64,000 nucleotides of DNA from Clostridiaceae bacterium (GCA_014380625.1 JACMJL010000269.1:1-64000), one strand, 5' to 3'; counted from the stretch's first letter, positions 24,502-33,627 are shown. The notes: generated by a model not told the origin, from the sequence alone. Translations and numbers: made by a program.

Positions 24502-25278
24502 TTGGGTATTGGTTACGCCGCTGGATGTTTGCTCAGCATATTATTATGGAAGATTGACAGACAAAATATTTTTACAGGTATAAATAATTTTTTTGTAAAA
24601 CATTTTAAGAATTACATTCTTATAAATATCTTTTATCTGGCTACTTTTTTTATTATATTTTATCTGCTGAACAAAATTGTAAATATTCAAAAGCCTTATA
24701 ATGAAATTTTCAATGCAATAACAACTTTCATTGCCATAGACATAAGTAATACAGAGAGAAAAAATTTAAATAGAAAAGATATTATATTTTTTTATAATTC
24801 AATATCATGTATATCTAGATCCTTAGTATGTGGATTCATTGCTCCAATTTTTTATATTTTATTATTTGGTAATGCTTTTGGAATTTTATATATGGTTATA
24901 TATAATTTTTCTCAACAGGAGTTACGACTCATTAAAGGAATAAATGCAATGCTTAATATTATACCTGCTTTAATAGCTGAAGTGTTTTTATATATAATTT
25001 ATGTATATACTCATAAAAGCTTAAAGTTTAAAGAGAAAATTGATTATAATGAAAATATTATTGCTAGACCTTTGCTAAATGTTGATGTTATGGCAGCTTA
25101 CATAGAAGATGTAAACTTTTATTATTATTATACAAAACACTATGTAAATTATATGAAAGGTTTCGGAAGGAGCAAGAATAAAATTGATGATAGATGTATA
25201 AAGAGCTATCTTGGTATAGAATATGGGATTTGTATCGTGTCTTTTATTTGTTTTTATTACATTGTTTCAGTAATGTAA
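24502..25278 (+). CDS. Multipass membrane protein, possibly SpoIIM-like
   Basis: The 258-residue product has about five hydrophobic segments: near the N terminus, at about 33-55, two or three between 95 and 165, and one at the C terminus. The pattern CGFIAPIFYILLFGNAFGIL followed by INAMLNIIPALIAEVFLYII resembles the central helices of the stage II sporulation protein M family, which works in engulfment under sigma-E. The resemblance is loose and unverified. The TTG at 24502 lies six bases after a run of G; an upstream ATG at 24487 is possible. The preceding 63-residue gene and its sigma-E-like promoter support a sporulation role. Confidence 0.55.
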   Translation: MGIGYAAGCLLSILLWKIDRQNIFTGINNFFVKHFKNYILINIFYLATFFIIFYLLNKIVNIQKPYNEIFNAITTFIAIDISNTERKNLNRKDIIFFYNSISCISRSLVCGFIAPIFYILLFGNAFGILYMVIYNFSQQELRLIKGINAMLNIIPALIAEVFLYIIYVYTHKSLKFKEKIDYNENIIARPLLNVDVMAAYIEDVNFYYYYTKHYVNYMKGFGRSKNKIDDRCIKSYLGIEYGICIVSFICFYYIVSVM

Positions 25279-25306
25279 AAAGAAGACACTTTTGCGTGTC
25301 TTCTTT
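25279..25306 (+). terminator. Bidirectional terminator between convergent genes
   Basis: AAAGAAGACAC at 25279-25289 pairs with GTGTCTTCTTT at 25296-25306 around a six-base loop. The T-rich flank is better on the minus strand, where it ends near the preceding gene. It can serve both the membrane-protein gene and the minus-strand pyrophosphatase gene. Confidence 0.75.
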
Positions 25307-25322
25307 CATTAACCGAAAGTAC

Positions 25323-26969
25323 TTAATCCTTTAAGGCTAAAATTGTATCTGTTAATGGTGGAATTATCTGTTTTTTCCTGGAAAGAATCCCAGGAAGATA
25401 AACGCAATCATTTTCAATTGTCGCGTTAAAGGTTTTTGAAACTATATCTTTATTTTCCCCCGCCACAAGAAGCTCAGATCCATCCTTTAAAATATTAGTT
25501 AGCATTAAAATTAATATGTTAAAATGATTGTCAGATGCTTTTTTATTCATAAGTAAAAGCATATCTTCTTTCATACTTTCAAACCCTTCTATATCCATTG
25601 TTCCAACCTGAGAAACTCCAACCTTAAAGTCTGCTAGGGTAAAAACTTTAAAATCCTGATGAAAAATTTCTTCCATAGTTTTACCTTTTAAGGAAGTTCC
25701 AGCTTTAAACATTTCTTCAGCGAATTTCTCCACATCAATATCTACTATTTCAGTAAGTCTCTTTAAAACCAATCTATCTATATTAGTTGCTGTAGGTGAT
25801 CTAAACATAAGGGTATCAGAAATTATTGCAGCTGCTAATATACCAGCAGTTTTCTTTGTGGGCCTTATTCCATTTTCAAAGAAAATCGAAGCTACTATAG
25901 TTGAAGTACTTCCAACTGGTTCGTTTCTAAAGTAAATTGGTAAACCTGTTTGGATATCTGCAATACGATGATGATCGATTATTTCTAGAATAACAGCATC
26001 TTCTATACCATCTACACTTTGGGTTTTCTCATTGTGATCTAATAATATTAGGTTTTTCTTGGTTTGAGAAATTAGATGAAAACGAGATATGCTCCCAACA
26101 ACATGATTATTATTATCTACCACAGGATAACTTCTAAATCTTGTCTTTAGCATAATATCTTTTATATCATCTACTAAATCGTTTGATCTAAATTTTATCA
26201 GGTTATCTTTAGCCATAACATAACTTATTGGAATGCTTTGAATAATTAATCTTGAGGTAGTATATGTATCATAAGGAGTTGAAAGAATACAACAATTGTT
26301 CACCTTTGCTTTTTCAATTATACTCTCACTAACTTGAAGATTACCTGTAACTATCATCATAGCGGCTTTTGCCTCTATGATTACCGCTTGCGTGTCCTCT
26401 CTATTACCACAAATAACTATATCACCTGGATCTATGCCTTTTTTTACAAGATCAGGTTCCATTGCCGCCACAAGTATTTTTCCAGGATATTTGGGATTTT
26501 GTTCTTTAGAATAAATAATAGTAGCTGATAAAGTATCAAGAATGTTTTCCAATGGTGTGTTGCTCTTGGAGAGTAAGCCACTGTCCCAAATATCAGTGAA
26601 GATATTTGCTAAATCCGTTATTGAAGCAAGTCCTATTAATTTGTTATCATTATCTGTCACAGGAAGGGTTTTAATATTATGTTTTTTTATAATCTCCCAT
26701 GCCATTCTAAGTGAGATTTCAGGTGATACCGCGGCTATATTATCTATATTTAAGTCTGATATTTGAGTCTTCATGGTTTCTATAAGGATTGGAGATTCTA
26801 CATCGAAGTAATCTAAGATAAATTGTGACTCTCTATTAATTTCTCCAAGCCTTATTGGAATAGCTTTAATATTTCCAGTTTTATTTTTAAATTCGGCATA
26901 TGCTATAGCTGAACAGATTGAATCTGTATCAGGATTTTTATGTCCACTTATATATAAAACGTCTTTCAT
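25323..26969 (-). CDS. ppaC: Mn-dependent inorganic pyrophosphatase with regulatory CBS and DRTGG domains
   Basis: This family II (DHH) pyrophosphatase hydrolyses pyrophosphate in the cytoplasm. In its 548 residues, metal ligands are visible in GHKNPDTDS (9-17), DHN (311-313) and DHH (332-334), followed by the DHHA2 domain with GSTSTIVAS. Inserted between the first two catalytic blocks are CBS 1 (about 73-128), a DRTGG domain (about 140-250) and CBS 2 (about 255-305). In clostridial enzymes of this type the insert binds adenine nucleotides, including diadenosine polyphosphates, and controls activity. It has its own promoter on the minus strand. Confidence 0.96.
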   Translation of the reverse strand: MKDVLYISGHKNPDTDSICSAIAYAEFKNKTGNIKAIPIRLGEINRESQFILDYFDVESPILIETMKTQISDLNIDNIAAVSPEISLRMAWEIIKKHNIKTLPVTDNDNKLIGLASITDLANIFTDIWDSGLLSKSNTPLENILDTLSATIIYSKEQNPKYPGKILVAAMEPDLVKKGIDPGDIVICGNREDTQAVIIEAKAAMMIVTGNLQVSESIIEKAKVNNCCILSTPYDTYTTSRLIIQSIPISYVMAKDNLIKFRSNDLVDDIKDIMLKTRFRSYPVVDNNNHVVGSISRFHLISQTKKNLILLDHNEKTQSVDGIEDAVILEIIDHHRIADIQTGLPIYFRNEPVGSTSTIVASIFFENGIRPTKKTAGILAAAIISDTLMFRSPTATNIDRLVLKRLTEIVDIDVEKFAEEMFKAGTSLKGKTMEEIFHQDFKVFTLADFKVGVSQVGTMDIEGFESMKEDMLLLMNKKASDNHFNILILMLTNILKDGSELLVAGENKDIVSKTFNATIENDCVYLPGILSRKKQIIPPLTDTILALKD

Positions 26970-26983
26970 TTGTACGCCTCCTC

Positions 26984-27005
26984 GAATGTTAGATATATAA
27001 CATTC
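26984..27005. promoter_or_regulatory. Palindrome between the ppaC promoter and start codon
   Basis: GAATGTTA at 26984-26991 and TAACATTC at 26998-27005 form a perfect 8-bp inverted repeat with a six-base centre. It overlaps the -10 box of the ppaC promoter and ends just before the ppaC ribosome site, so it could be a repressor operator or a 5' hairpin in the ppaC message. No candidate regulator is nearby. Confidence 0.45.
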
Positions 27006-27030
27006 TATAATGTAAGTTTTTAAATGTAAA
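27002..27030 (-). promoter_or_regulatory. Sigma-A-type promoter of ppaC
   Basis: Read on the minus strand, TTTACA (27030-27025) and TAGAAT (27007-27002) are separated by 17 bases, matching 5/6 at each box. The ppaC ATG is at 26969, with a strong GAGGAGG site before it. Confidence 0.65.
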
Positions 27031-27117
27031 GTAAATATTTTTTCATAAGAACCAATGTGTTATACATATATATACAATAAACAATACTAATGCACATACT
27101 AATAAGGAGTGAATTTA

Positions 27118-29655
27118 ATGGAAGAGAGCAATGAACTTTATGGGCTTAGCTCAAAGGAATCAAAGAGGAGATTAGAAAAATATGGACTAAATCAGCTGAA
27201 GAAAAACAAAAAGGTTTCAAGATTAAGAATATTTTTGGAGCAATTTAATGATTTTATTACTTGGGTGCTAATAGGAGCAACGATAATCTCGGGACTAATG
27301 GGGGAAAGTGCAGACGCAATAACCATATTAATTATAGTTGTTATAAATGCTTTACTTGGTTTTATACAAGAGTATAAAACTGAAAAATCCCTTGAAGCTC
27401 TTAATAAATTAGCAGCACCAACGGCAAAGGTTGTTAGAGATGGTAGAATTCAAATAGTTAATGCAAAATTAATAGTCCCTGGGGATGTAGCCATTATCGA
27501 AAGTGGGGATAGGATACCTGCTGATGGGTTCCTTTTAGAAGCTAGCGGAGTCCTTATGGACGAGTCCTTGTTAACTGGGGAATCAATAGGCGTAGAAAAA
27601 AAATGCAGTGGTAAGGCTTCTAATGTGTTTATGGGCACTACTGTGCTTACTGGAAAGGGATATATTAAAGTTAGCGAAACTGGAATGAATACAGAAATGG
27701 GAAAAATAGCATACATGCTTCAAAATATTGAAGTGGAAAGGTCACCACTAAAGGAGAGACTTAATAATCTTGGTAAGATTCTTGTAGTATTGTGTATAGC
27801 CATTTGTATAGCAGTTACAATGCTTGGAATTGCAAGGGGACAAGATAAGTATCAAATGTTTTTACTTGGAGTAAGTTTAGCTGTAGCTGCAATTCCAGAA
27901 GGACTAGCAGCAATTGTAACAGTGGCACTTGCGTTAGGTGTTTCTAGAATGCTTAAAAGAAATGCCTTAGTTAGAAAACTTCCAGCAGTAGAAACACTAG
28001 GTTGTACTTCAATTATTTGTAGTGATAAGACTGGCACACTAACTCAGAATAATATGACTGTTGTTGAGATGTATTTTGATGGTGAAGTAAAAAAAGGTGC
28101 TGATATATCAAAAAATTTAATGCTTAAAAAGTGTTTTACATATTGCAATGATTGTAATTATAATTTTAATGAGAAAGAATTTAAAAAGTGCCTATTTGGA
28201 GACCCTACTGAGACTGCTTTAATAAAGGCATTTTTTGAGAATTCAAAAACATTAAGAGAATTCATAGCGGAAGGAAGTAGAATATTTCACATTCCTTTTG
28301 ATTCCGACAGAAAAATGATGTCTGTTTTAATGAAAGAAAAGGGTACGGAAATATGTTATGTAAAAGGCGCTCCTGAAAAGTTATTGAGAAAATGCTCTCA
28401 CATTTTAATTCGAGGGGAGGTAGTACTATTAAGTGATCCAGAGAGATTTAGGATTTCTAAAGTTGTAGAAGAAATGTCCCTTAGAGCTTTAAGGTGCATT
28501 GGCGGTGCTTTTAAATCTTCTGGAGCTAAAAGAGGAAATCAGATGGAAGAAAGCTTAACATTTATTGGTATCGCAGGAATAGTTGATCCTCCAAGAAAAG
28601 AAGCTAAAGAAGCAGTTCTAAAATGTAAAATTGCCAGTATAAAACCTGTAATGATTACAGGTGATCATAAAAATACTGCGTTTGCTATTGGCAAAGAGTT
28701 AGATATATGTAAATCAATAAATGAAGTAATGACAGGTGAAGAGTTAGATCAGCTAAGTGACAGGCAACTTAAAGAACAAGTGGATAAATACACAATATTT
28801 GCAAGAGTAAATCCAAAGCATAAGCTAAGAGTGGTGAAAGCATATAAAAGCAAAAATAACATTGTAGCAATGACTGGGGATGGAGTAAATGATGCTCCAG
28901 CAGTAAAAGAGGCTGATATTGGAATTTCTATGGGCATATCAGGTACAGACGTAACTAAAGAAGCATCTTCTATGATTTTACTTGACGATAACTTTTCAAC
29001 CATTGTGGCAGCGGTTGAAGAAGGTAGGGTGATTTATGATAATATTAGAAAGTTTATTAGGTATTTACTTTCTTGCAATTTAGGAGAAGTGCTTACTATG
29101 TTTCTATCCTCCTTATTTTATCTAGATATACCATTGTTACCAATTCAAATTTTATTAATAAACCTTGCTACAGATGGTCTTCCTGCAATTGCTCTTGGCG
29201 TAGACCCTTCAGAAGATGATGTAATGTACGAAAAACCTAGAAGTAAAAATGAAAGTGTTTTTGCAAGAGGATTAAAAGAAAAAATTATTCTTAGGGGTAG
29301 TTTAATAGGTGTTTGTACAATTTTAGCTTTTTTAATTGGAAAACATTATGGTATGGATTTGAAAACCTGCAGGACATTAGCTTTATGTACCTTAATATTA
29401 TCTCAATTAATTCATGTTTTTGAATGTAGATCCGAAAAACATTCTATTTTTGAAATTAATATCCTTACCAATTTATATCTTGTTGGAGCAGTGTTTATCT
29501 CAATCTCCTTATTGATTTGTGTACTATATATTCCTTTTTTACAAAGTGTATTTCATACAGTAGCCTTAAATATGGCCCAATGGTTTATTATTTTATTTTT
29601 TTCTGGGATAATCGCCTTCTTGAATAGTATGTACTTATTTTTTGCTAAAAAATAA
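27118..29655 (+). CDS. P-type Ca2+-transporting ATPase
   Basis: This type IIA P-type ATPase exports Ca2+ across the cytoplasmic membrane. The 845-residue protein has the cation N-terminal domain, paired membrane helices near 55-95, the actuator motif LTGES near residues 152-156, the PEGLAAIVTVALALG ion-site helix, phosphorylation site DKTGT with Asp303, the KGAPE nucleotide-binding motif and TGDGVNDAPA. The C-terminal half carries NLATDGLPAIALG and more helices. The ATG at 27118 follows AAGGAGTGA; a GTG at 27109 lies within that site. In sporulating relatives a similar pump (YloB) works in spores; that link is inference. Confidence 0.95.
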   Translation: MEESNELYGLSSKESKRRLEKYGLNQLKKNKKVSRLRIFLEQFNDFITWVLIGATIISGLMGESADAITILIIVVINALLGFIQEYKTEKSLEALNKLAAPTAKVVRDGRIQIVNAKLIVPGDVAIIESGDRIPADGFLLEASGVLMDESLLTGESIGVEKKCSGKASNVFMGTTVLTGKGYIKVSETGMNTEMGKIAYMLQNIEVERSPLKERLNNLGKILVVLCIAICIAVTMLGIARGQDKYQMFLLGVSLAVAAIPEGLAAIVTVALALGVSRMLKRNALVRKLPAVETLGCTSIICSDKTGTLTQNNMTVVEMYFDGEVKKGADISKNLMLKKCFTYCNDCNYNFNEKEFKKCLFGDPTETALIKAFFENSKTLREFIAEGSRIFHIPFDSDRKMMSVLMKEKGTEICYVKGAPEKLLRKCSHILIRGEVVLLSDPERFRISKVVEEMSLRALRCIGGAFKSSGAKRGNQMEESLTFIGIAGIVDPPRKEAKEAVLKCKIASIKPVMITGDHKNTAFAIGKELDICKSINEVMTGEELDQLSDRQLKEQVDKYTIFARVNPKHKLRVVKAYKSKNNIVAMTGDGVNDAPAVKEADIGISMGISGTDVTKEASSMILLDDNFSTIVAAVEEGRVIYDNIRKFIRYLLSCNLGEVLTMFLSSLFYLDIPLLPIQILLINLATDGLPAIALGVDPSEDDVMYEKPRSKNESVFARGLKEKIILRGSLIGVCTILAFLIGKHYGMDLKTCRTLALCTLILSQLIHVFECRSEKHSIFEINILTNLYLVGAVFISISLLICVLYIPFLQSVFHTVALNMAQWFIILFFSGIIAFLNSMYLFFAKK

Positions 29656-29682
29656 CCGGAGATTAAATTCTCCGGTTTTTTT
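29654..29682 (+). terminator. Bidirectional terminator between convergent genes
   Basis: AACCGGAGA at 29654-29662 pairs with TCTCCGGTT at 29669-29677 around a six-base loop, with T runs on both strands. It begins within the stop codon of the ATPase gene and ends four bases before the end of the convergent gene. Confidence 0.92.
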
Positions 29683-29685
29683 AAT

Positions 29686-30087
29686 TCATTTTCGAAACTT
29701 TTGAACGCTTTTCTGAGGTTTTGTATCCGTTTTAAAGAGTTCTTTCTTATTTGATTGATTTAATATGTTAAGTACAGATAAAGTTTCTCTGTCTTCTTTA
29801 CCTTTTTTACCTTTCATTCCTTGAACAATTACTAAATTACCTTGATTAATAGGAATAAAAGGTATCTTTTTAAACCATTTATTTTTACTATAAACACATT
29901 TAACTATGGATTTACTTCTTTCAGGTCTAATAAATAGAATAACTGTTAGTTTGTTAAAGAGCCATAGAATCTTTTTTTCTTCCATTTTTATAGAAACAAC
30001 ATTACCTTGAACTGAAATAAGTCTATCACCGTACTTTTCTAAATATGATTGAGTATATCGATTTTGTATCTTTTCTCTGAACCCCAT
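29686..30087 (-). CDS. Unrecognised 133-residue basic protein
   Basis: I cannot assign a family. The ATG at 30087 has a good AAAGGAG site seven bases upstream on the minus strand, and a terminator follows, so it looks like a real single-gene unit. The product is basic with several beta strands (DRLISVQGNVVSIKM; NQGNLVIVQGMKGKKGK) and a hydrophobic strand ILWLFNKLTVILFI, and ends in a Lys-rich tail. The strand pattern could be an OB-like or SH3-like barrel, which is a guess. Confidence 0.65.
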   Translation of the reverse strand: MGFREKIQNRYTQSYLEKYGDRLISVQGNVVSIKMEEKKILWLFNKLTVILFIRPERSKSIVKCVYSKNKWFKKIPFIPINQGNLVIVQGMKGKKGKEDRETLSVLNILNQSNKKELFKTDTKPQKSVQKFRK

Positions 30088-30295
30088 GTGTTTAACTCCT
30101 TTACCGCTATCTTGTTTTTGTAATGTAAATTGTTATTTATACGCATTATATTATAACATAAATATATACCATTTAATAGTAGTGTAAATACTAAATGAAA
30201 TTTATTATTGATGATTATTACATAATATTGTGGTAAAATTACATCTATATATTAAGAACAGTAGATTAAATTATAGTAGGAAAAGGAGAAATGTT

Positions 30296-30529
30296 ATGTG
30301 TCTTGGTATTCCATTAAAAATAATCGAGATAAATGGTATGGAAGCAATTGGTGAAATGAATGGTGTTAAAAACAAATTGAGGATAGATCTTTTGCCAAAG
30401 TTGAAAATGGGGGATTATGTTATGGTCCATGCTGGTTTTGGAATAGAAATTATTGATGAGACTTTAGCGCTGGAAACCATTGAAACCTTGATGGAATTAG
30501 AAGAAGTTATGAATGAAGGTGCTGAGTAA
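30296..30529 (+). CDS. hypC: Hydrogenase maturation chaperone HypC
   Basis: HypC carries the Fe(CN)2CO group with HypD and delivers it to the hydrogenase large subunit. The 77-residue product starts with the defining MCLGIP (Cys2 is the iron-binding residue after Met removal) and has VMVHAGFGIEIIDE in the middle. The ATG at 30296 follows AAAAGGAGA; in-frame codons further upstream would mask the N-terminal Cys and are rejected. It heads a hypCDEAB cluster. Confidence 0.96.
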   Translation: MCLGIPLKIIEINGMEAIGEMNGVKNKLRIDLLPKLKMGDYVMVHAGFGIEIIDETLALETIETLMELEEVMNEGAE

Positions 30530-30531
30530 GA

Positions 30532-31608
30532 TTGAAAATTAATTATTCAGAGGCTATAAAAAAAATTGAGAATATAAATCAGTATAAAGAAGAAATAAAT
30601 ATTATGGAGGTATGTGGTACTCATACTAATGCAATTGGAAAGTTTGGGATAAGAAATTTACTGAATTCCAATATAAATCTTATTTCTGGACCTGGATGTC
30701 CTGTATGTGTAACTCCAGATATCTATATTGATTATATATATGATTTAGCTTTGAAAGCAAATATCATTATAGCTACTTATGGTGATATGTTAAGAGTCCC
30801 TGGTTCAAATCCTAAAAAAACACTTGAAAGTGCCAAAGCTCTTGGAGCTAAAGTAAAATTAATATATTCTTCTATGGATGCTGTAGAACTAGCAAGATTA
30901 AATCCAACTCAAAAGGTAGTTTTTCTTGGAATTGGGTTTGAAACCACAACACCAGCTACTGCAATAGCTATATTCGAAGCAAAAGAAAAAAACATTACTA
31001 ACTTTTATGTTTTATCTCTACATAAAATAGTAGAGCCTGTGATGAGGGTATTACTTTCGGATGAAGAATTGAAAATCCATGGGTTTATAATTCCAGGTCA
31101 TGTTGCTGTAATTATTGGTGAAGAAGGTTTTAAATTTCTTGAAGAGTATAATTGTCCAGGAGTTATTGCTGGTTTCGCTTTAGAAGAAATAGTAGAAGGG
31201 ATTTGGCTACTGATTAATAGTATAGAAGAAGATAAAGGTATAGTTTTAAATGCATACAAAAAGTTAGTAAGAGCAAAGGGTAATGAAGAGGCAGTTGTTT
31301 TGATTAATAAGGTTTTTGATAAAAGGGATGACGCTTGGAGAGGAATTGGTATAGTTCCTAATAGCGGGTACAAGCTTAAAGCTGAATATATGGATTTTGA
31401 TATAGAAAATATATATAAATTAGATATAATAGAAAGTAAAAGTTCCTCAAACTGCAAGTGTGGCGAGGTTTTAAAGGGTAAAATTAAACCTAATCAGTGT
31501 GATTTATTTGGAAAAGCATGTATTCCTGAAAATCCAATAGGACCATGTATGGTTTCGGAGGAAGGAAGTTGTGCGGCTTATTTTAGATATGATGAAGGAG
31601 ATTTATAA
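30532..31608 (+). CDS. hypD: Hydrogenase maturation protein HypD
   Basis: HypD is the iron-sulfur scaffold on which the Fe(CN)2CO group is built. The 358-residue protein has the conserved motifs MEVCGTHT near residue 25, GPGCPVCVTP near 53-62, GFETTTPATA and a C-terminal Cys cluster (CKCGEVLKGKIKPNQCDLFG, then ACIPENPIGPCMVS). It starts at a TTG two bases after hypC, with a GAAGGTG site inside hypC. Confidence 0.96.
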   Translation: MKINYSEAIKKIENINQYKEEINIMEVCGTHTNAIGKFGIRNLLNSNINLISGPGCPVCVTPDIYIDYIYDLALKANIIIATYGDMLRVPGSNPKKTLESAKALGAKVKLIYSSMDAVELARLNPTQKVVFLGIGFETTTPATAIAIFEAKEKNITNFYVLSLHKIVEPVMRVLLSDEELKIHGFIIPGHVAVIIGEEGFKFLEEYNCPGVIAGFALEEIVEGIWLLINSIEEDKGIVLNAYKKLVRAKGNEEAVVLINKVFDKRDDAWRGIGIVPNSGYKLKAEYMDFDIENIYKLDIIESKSSSNCKCGEVLKGKIKPNQCDLFGKACIPENPIGPCMVSEEGSCAAYFRYDEGDL

Positions 31609-31609
31609 A

Positions 31610-32611
31610 ATGGAAGATATTATTTCTATGTCTTATGGAAATGGTGGTAAAAAGACTTCGAAATTAATTGATGAAATGATTTTACCACATTTTGACAATG
31701 AACATTTAAATGCATTAGGAGACGGAGCACTCTTAGAGGTTCAGGGTAAAATAGCTTTTTCTACAGATAGTTTTGTTATTTATCCATGCTTTTTTCCTGG
31801 TGGGGATATCGGTAAGTTAAGTGTATGTGGGACAATAAATGATTTACTTATGTGTGGGAGTGTACCTAAATATTTAAGTCTTTCTTTAATAATAGAGGAG
31901 GGTTTTAAACTTTCCGAACTTGAAAAGATAATACAATCAATTAGTGAGACTTCAAGACTTGCTGGAGTTAAGGTTGTAACTGGAGATACAAAGGTAGTTG
32001 ATAAGGGACATGGACATGGAATTTATATAAATACTGCAGGTATTGGTGAAAGGATAGAGGGGCTTTTGTTATCTGTGGACAGAATAAAAAAAGGTGATAA
32101 GGTAATAGTGTCTGGAAGTGTAGGTAATCATGGTATTGCTATTCTTTGTGCTAGAGAAAATTTATTGCAAGGAAGTCTAAACTCAGATTGTACGCCACTA
32201 AATGAAGTTGTAAGTAAAATTACTAGTTTCGGGGATAAAATAAAAATAATGCGAGATCCGACGCGTGGGGGTGTCGCTACAACATTAAATGAATTTACGG
32301 ATAAAATGAAATTTTCTATCGAACTTATAGAAGAACAGATCCCTATAGATCCAAGTGTAAGAACTGCTTGTGATTTGCTTGGGTTAGATCCATTATATAG
32401 TGCTAATGAAGGAAAGGTACTAACTATAGTTTCTTCAGAAATTGCAGAAGAATTAATTATTGAGTTAAGAAAAATAGAGGCTTCTAAGGATGCGGCAATT
32501 ATTGGAGAGGTTGTGGATTATGCTACTTCTAAGCTTATCTTAAAAGGGGGCCTTGGAGGTAAAAGAATTTTAGACAAATTAACTCATGATGCTTTACCAA
32601 GAATATGTTAG
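31610..32611 (+). CDS. hypE: Carbamoyl dehydratase HypE
   Basis: HypE dehydrates the thiocarboxamide on its own C-terminal Cys to make the cyanide ligand. The 333-residue product has the AIR synthase-like fold motifs (GDGALLEV, FSTDSFVI, DPTRGGVATTLNEF) and ends exactly in PRIC, whose Cys is the carrier. The ATG at 31610 follows AAGGAGAT and lies one base after the hypD stop. HypF, which loads the carbamoyl group, is missing from this cluster. Confidence 0.96.
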   Translation: MEDIISMSYGNGGKKTSKLIDEMILPHFDNEHLNALGDGALLEVQGKIAFSTDSFVIYPCFFPGGDIGKLSVCGTINDLLMCGSVPKYLSLSLIIEEGFKLSELEKIIQSISETSRLAGVKVVTGDTKVVDKGHGHGIYINTAGIGERIEGLLLSVDRIKKGDKVIVSGSVGNHGIAILCARENLLQGSLNSDCTPLNEVVSKITSFGDKIKIMRDPTRGGVATTLNEFTDKMKFSIELIEEQIPIDPSVRTACDLLGLDPLYSANEGKVLTIVSSEIAEELIIELRKIEASKDAAIIGEVVDYATSKLILKGGLGGKRILDKLTHDALPRIC

Positions 32612-32627
32612 TGGAGGTAGCAAAACC

Positions 32628-32969
32628 ATGCATGAATATCCCATAACTCAAAGTATTGTACAAATTTCAAATGAAGAAGCTCTAAAGCATGGAGCAAAAA
32701 AGATAACTGAAATAAGGTTAAAGATAGGTGAACTATCCGGTCTAGTACCTGAGTCGTTGCAGATTTATTTTGATATGATAAGTCAAGGGACTATTTCAGA
32801 AGGCGCAAAGCTAGTTGTAGTAAAGATTCCAATAAAATTTATATGTAATAACTGTGGTAACGAAAGTGGCGTAGTTGGTGGAATATATAAATGTCCTATA
32901 TGTGATAGTAAGGATATAAAAATTATAAATGGAAATGAATATATGATTGATTCTATGGAGGTTGAATAA
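32628..32969 (+). CDS. hypA: Hydrogenase nickel incorporation protein HypA
   Basis: HypA delivers nickel to the hydrogenase precursor. The 113-residue protein begins MHE, whose His2 binds nickel, and has a zinc site of two Cys pairs (CNNC near residues 70-73 and CPIC near 87-90). The ATG at 32628 follows GTGGAGG; alternatives upstream would hide the essential MHE start. It abuts hypB with no spacer. Confidence 0.95.
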   Translation: MHEYPITQSIVQISNEEALKHGAKKITEIRLKIGELSGLVPESLQIYFDMISQGTISEGAKLVVVKIPIKFICNNCGNESGVVGGIYKCPICDSKDIKIINGNEYMIDSMEVE

Positions 32970-33617
32970 ATGGAAATAAAAGTTGTTAGACAAATTATGG
33001 AGTGGAATGAGAACTGTCATGCGGAGCTTCAGACTTATTTAAATGAAAAAAAGATTTTAATGATTAACATAATGGGATCACCAGGAACAGGAAAAACTAC
33101 TTTTATAATTAAATTAATTGAAAGCTTAAGAGAAGAATATAACATAGGCGTTATTGAAGCAGATATTGCAGGCAAAATTGATGCTGAGAAAATAGCAAAT
33201 ATGGGAATACCCGTGGTGCAACTAAATACAGATGGTGCCTGCCATATTGAGGCACTTGCCATTAAAAACATGTTACCTGAATTTGATTTAGATAAGTTAG
33301 ATATTATGATAATAGAGAATGTTGGGAATTTGGTCTGCCCAGCAGAATTTGATATAGGAGAGGATTTAAAGTTAGCAATTTTAAGTATACCAGAGGGCGA
33401 TGATAAAGTGGAAAAATATCCACTTATGTTTACCAGGGCTGATGGGCTTATTTTAAGCAAATATGATATGAAGACTTATTTTGATTTTGATGAGGATAGA
33501 GTGATTAATAATGCACTAAATGTTAATAAAGATATAAAGATATTTAGAGTCAACTCTAATAAAGGTGAAGGCATAGATGACGTTAGGGAATGGATTAAAG
33601 CTAAGATGAAAATATAA
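32970..33617 (+). CDS. hypB: Hydrogenase nickel incorporation GTPase HypB
   Basis: HypB is a SIMIBI GTPase that drives nickel insertion with HypA. The 215-residue product has P-loop GSPGTGKTT at residues 36-44 and the metal-binding/switch block NTDGACHIEA, plus VGNLVCPAEFD. It lacks the N-terminal CxxCGC metal motif and the His-rich stretch found in some proteobacterial HypB. The start codon directly follows the hypA stop, and a terminator follows the gene. Confidence 0.95.
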   Translation: MEIKVVRQIMEWNENCHAELQTYLNEKKILMINIMGSPGTGKTTFIIKLIESLREEYNIGVIEADIAGKIDAEKIANMGIPVVQLNTDGACHIEALAIKNMLPEFDLDKLDIMIIENVGNLVCPAEFDIGEDLKLAILSIPEGDDKVEKYPLMFTRADGLILSKYDMKTYFDFDEDRVINNALNVNKDIKIFRVNSNKGEGIDDVREWIKAKMKI

Positions 33618-33627
33618 TTTAAACAAA

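Noticed and set aside
27061-27100. CATACTAAT-type sporulation promoter in front of the Ca2+ ATPase
   Set aside because: The candidate -10 is only a few bases from the ribosome site, and no matching -35 at 13-15 bases was found.
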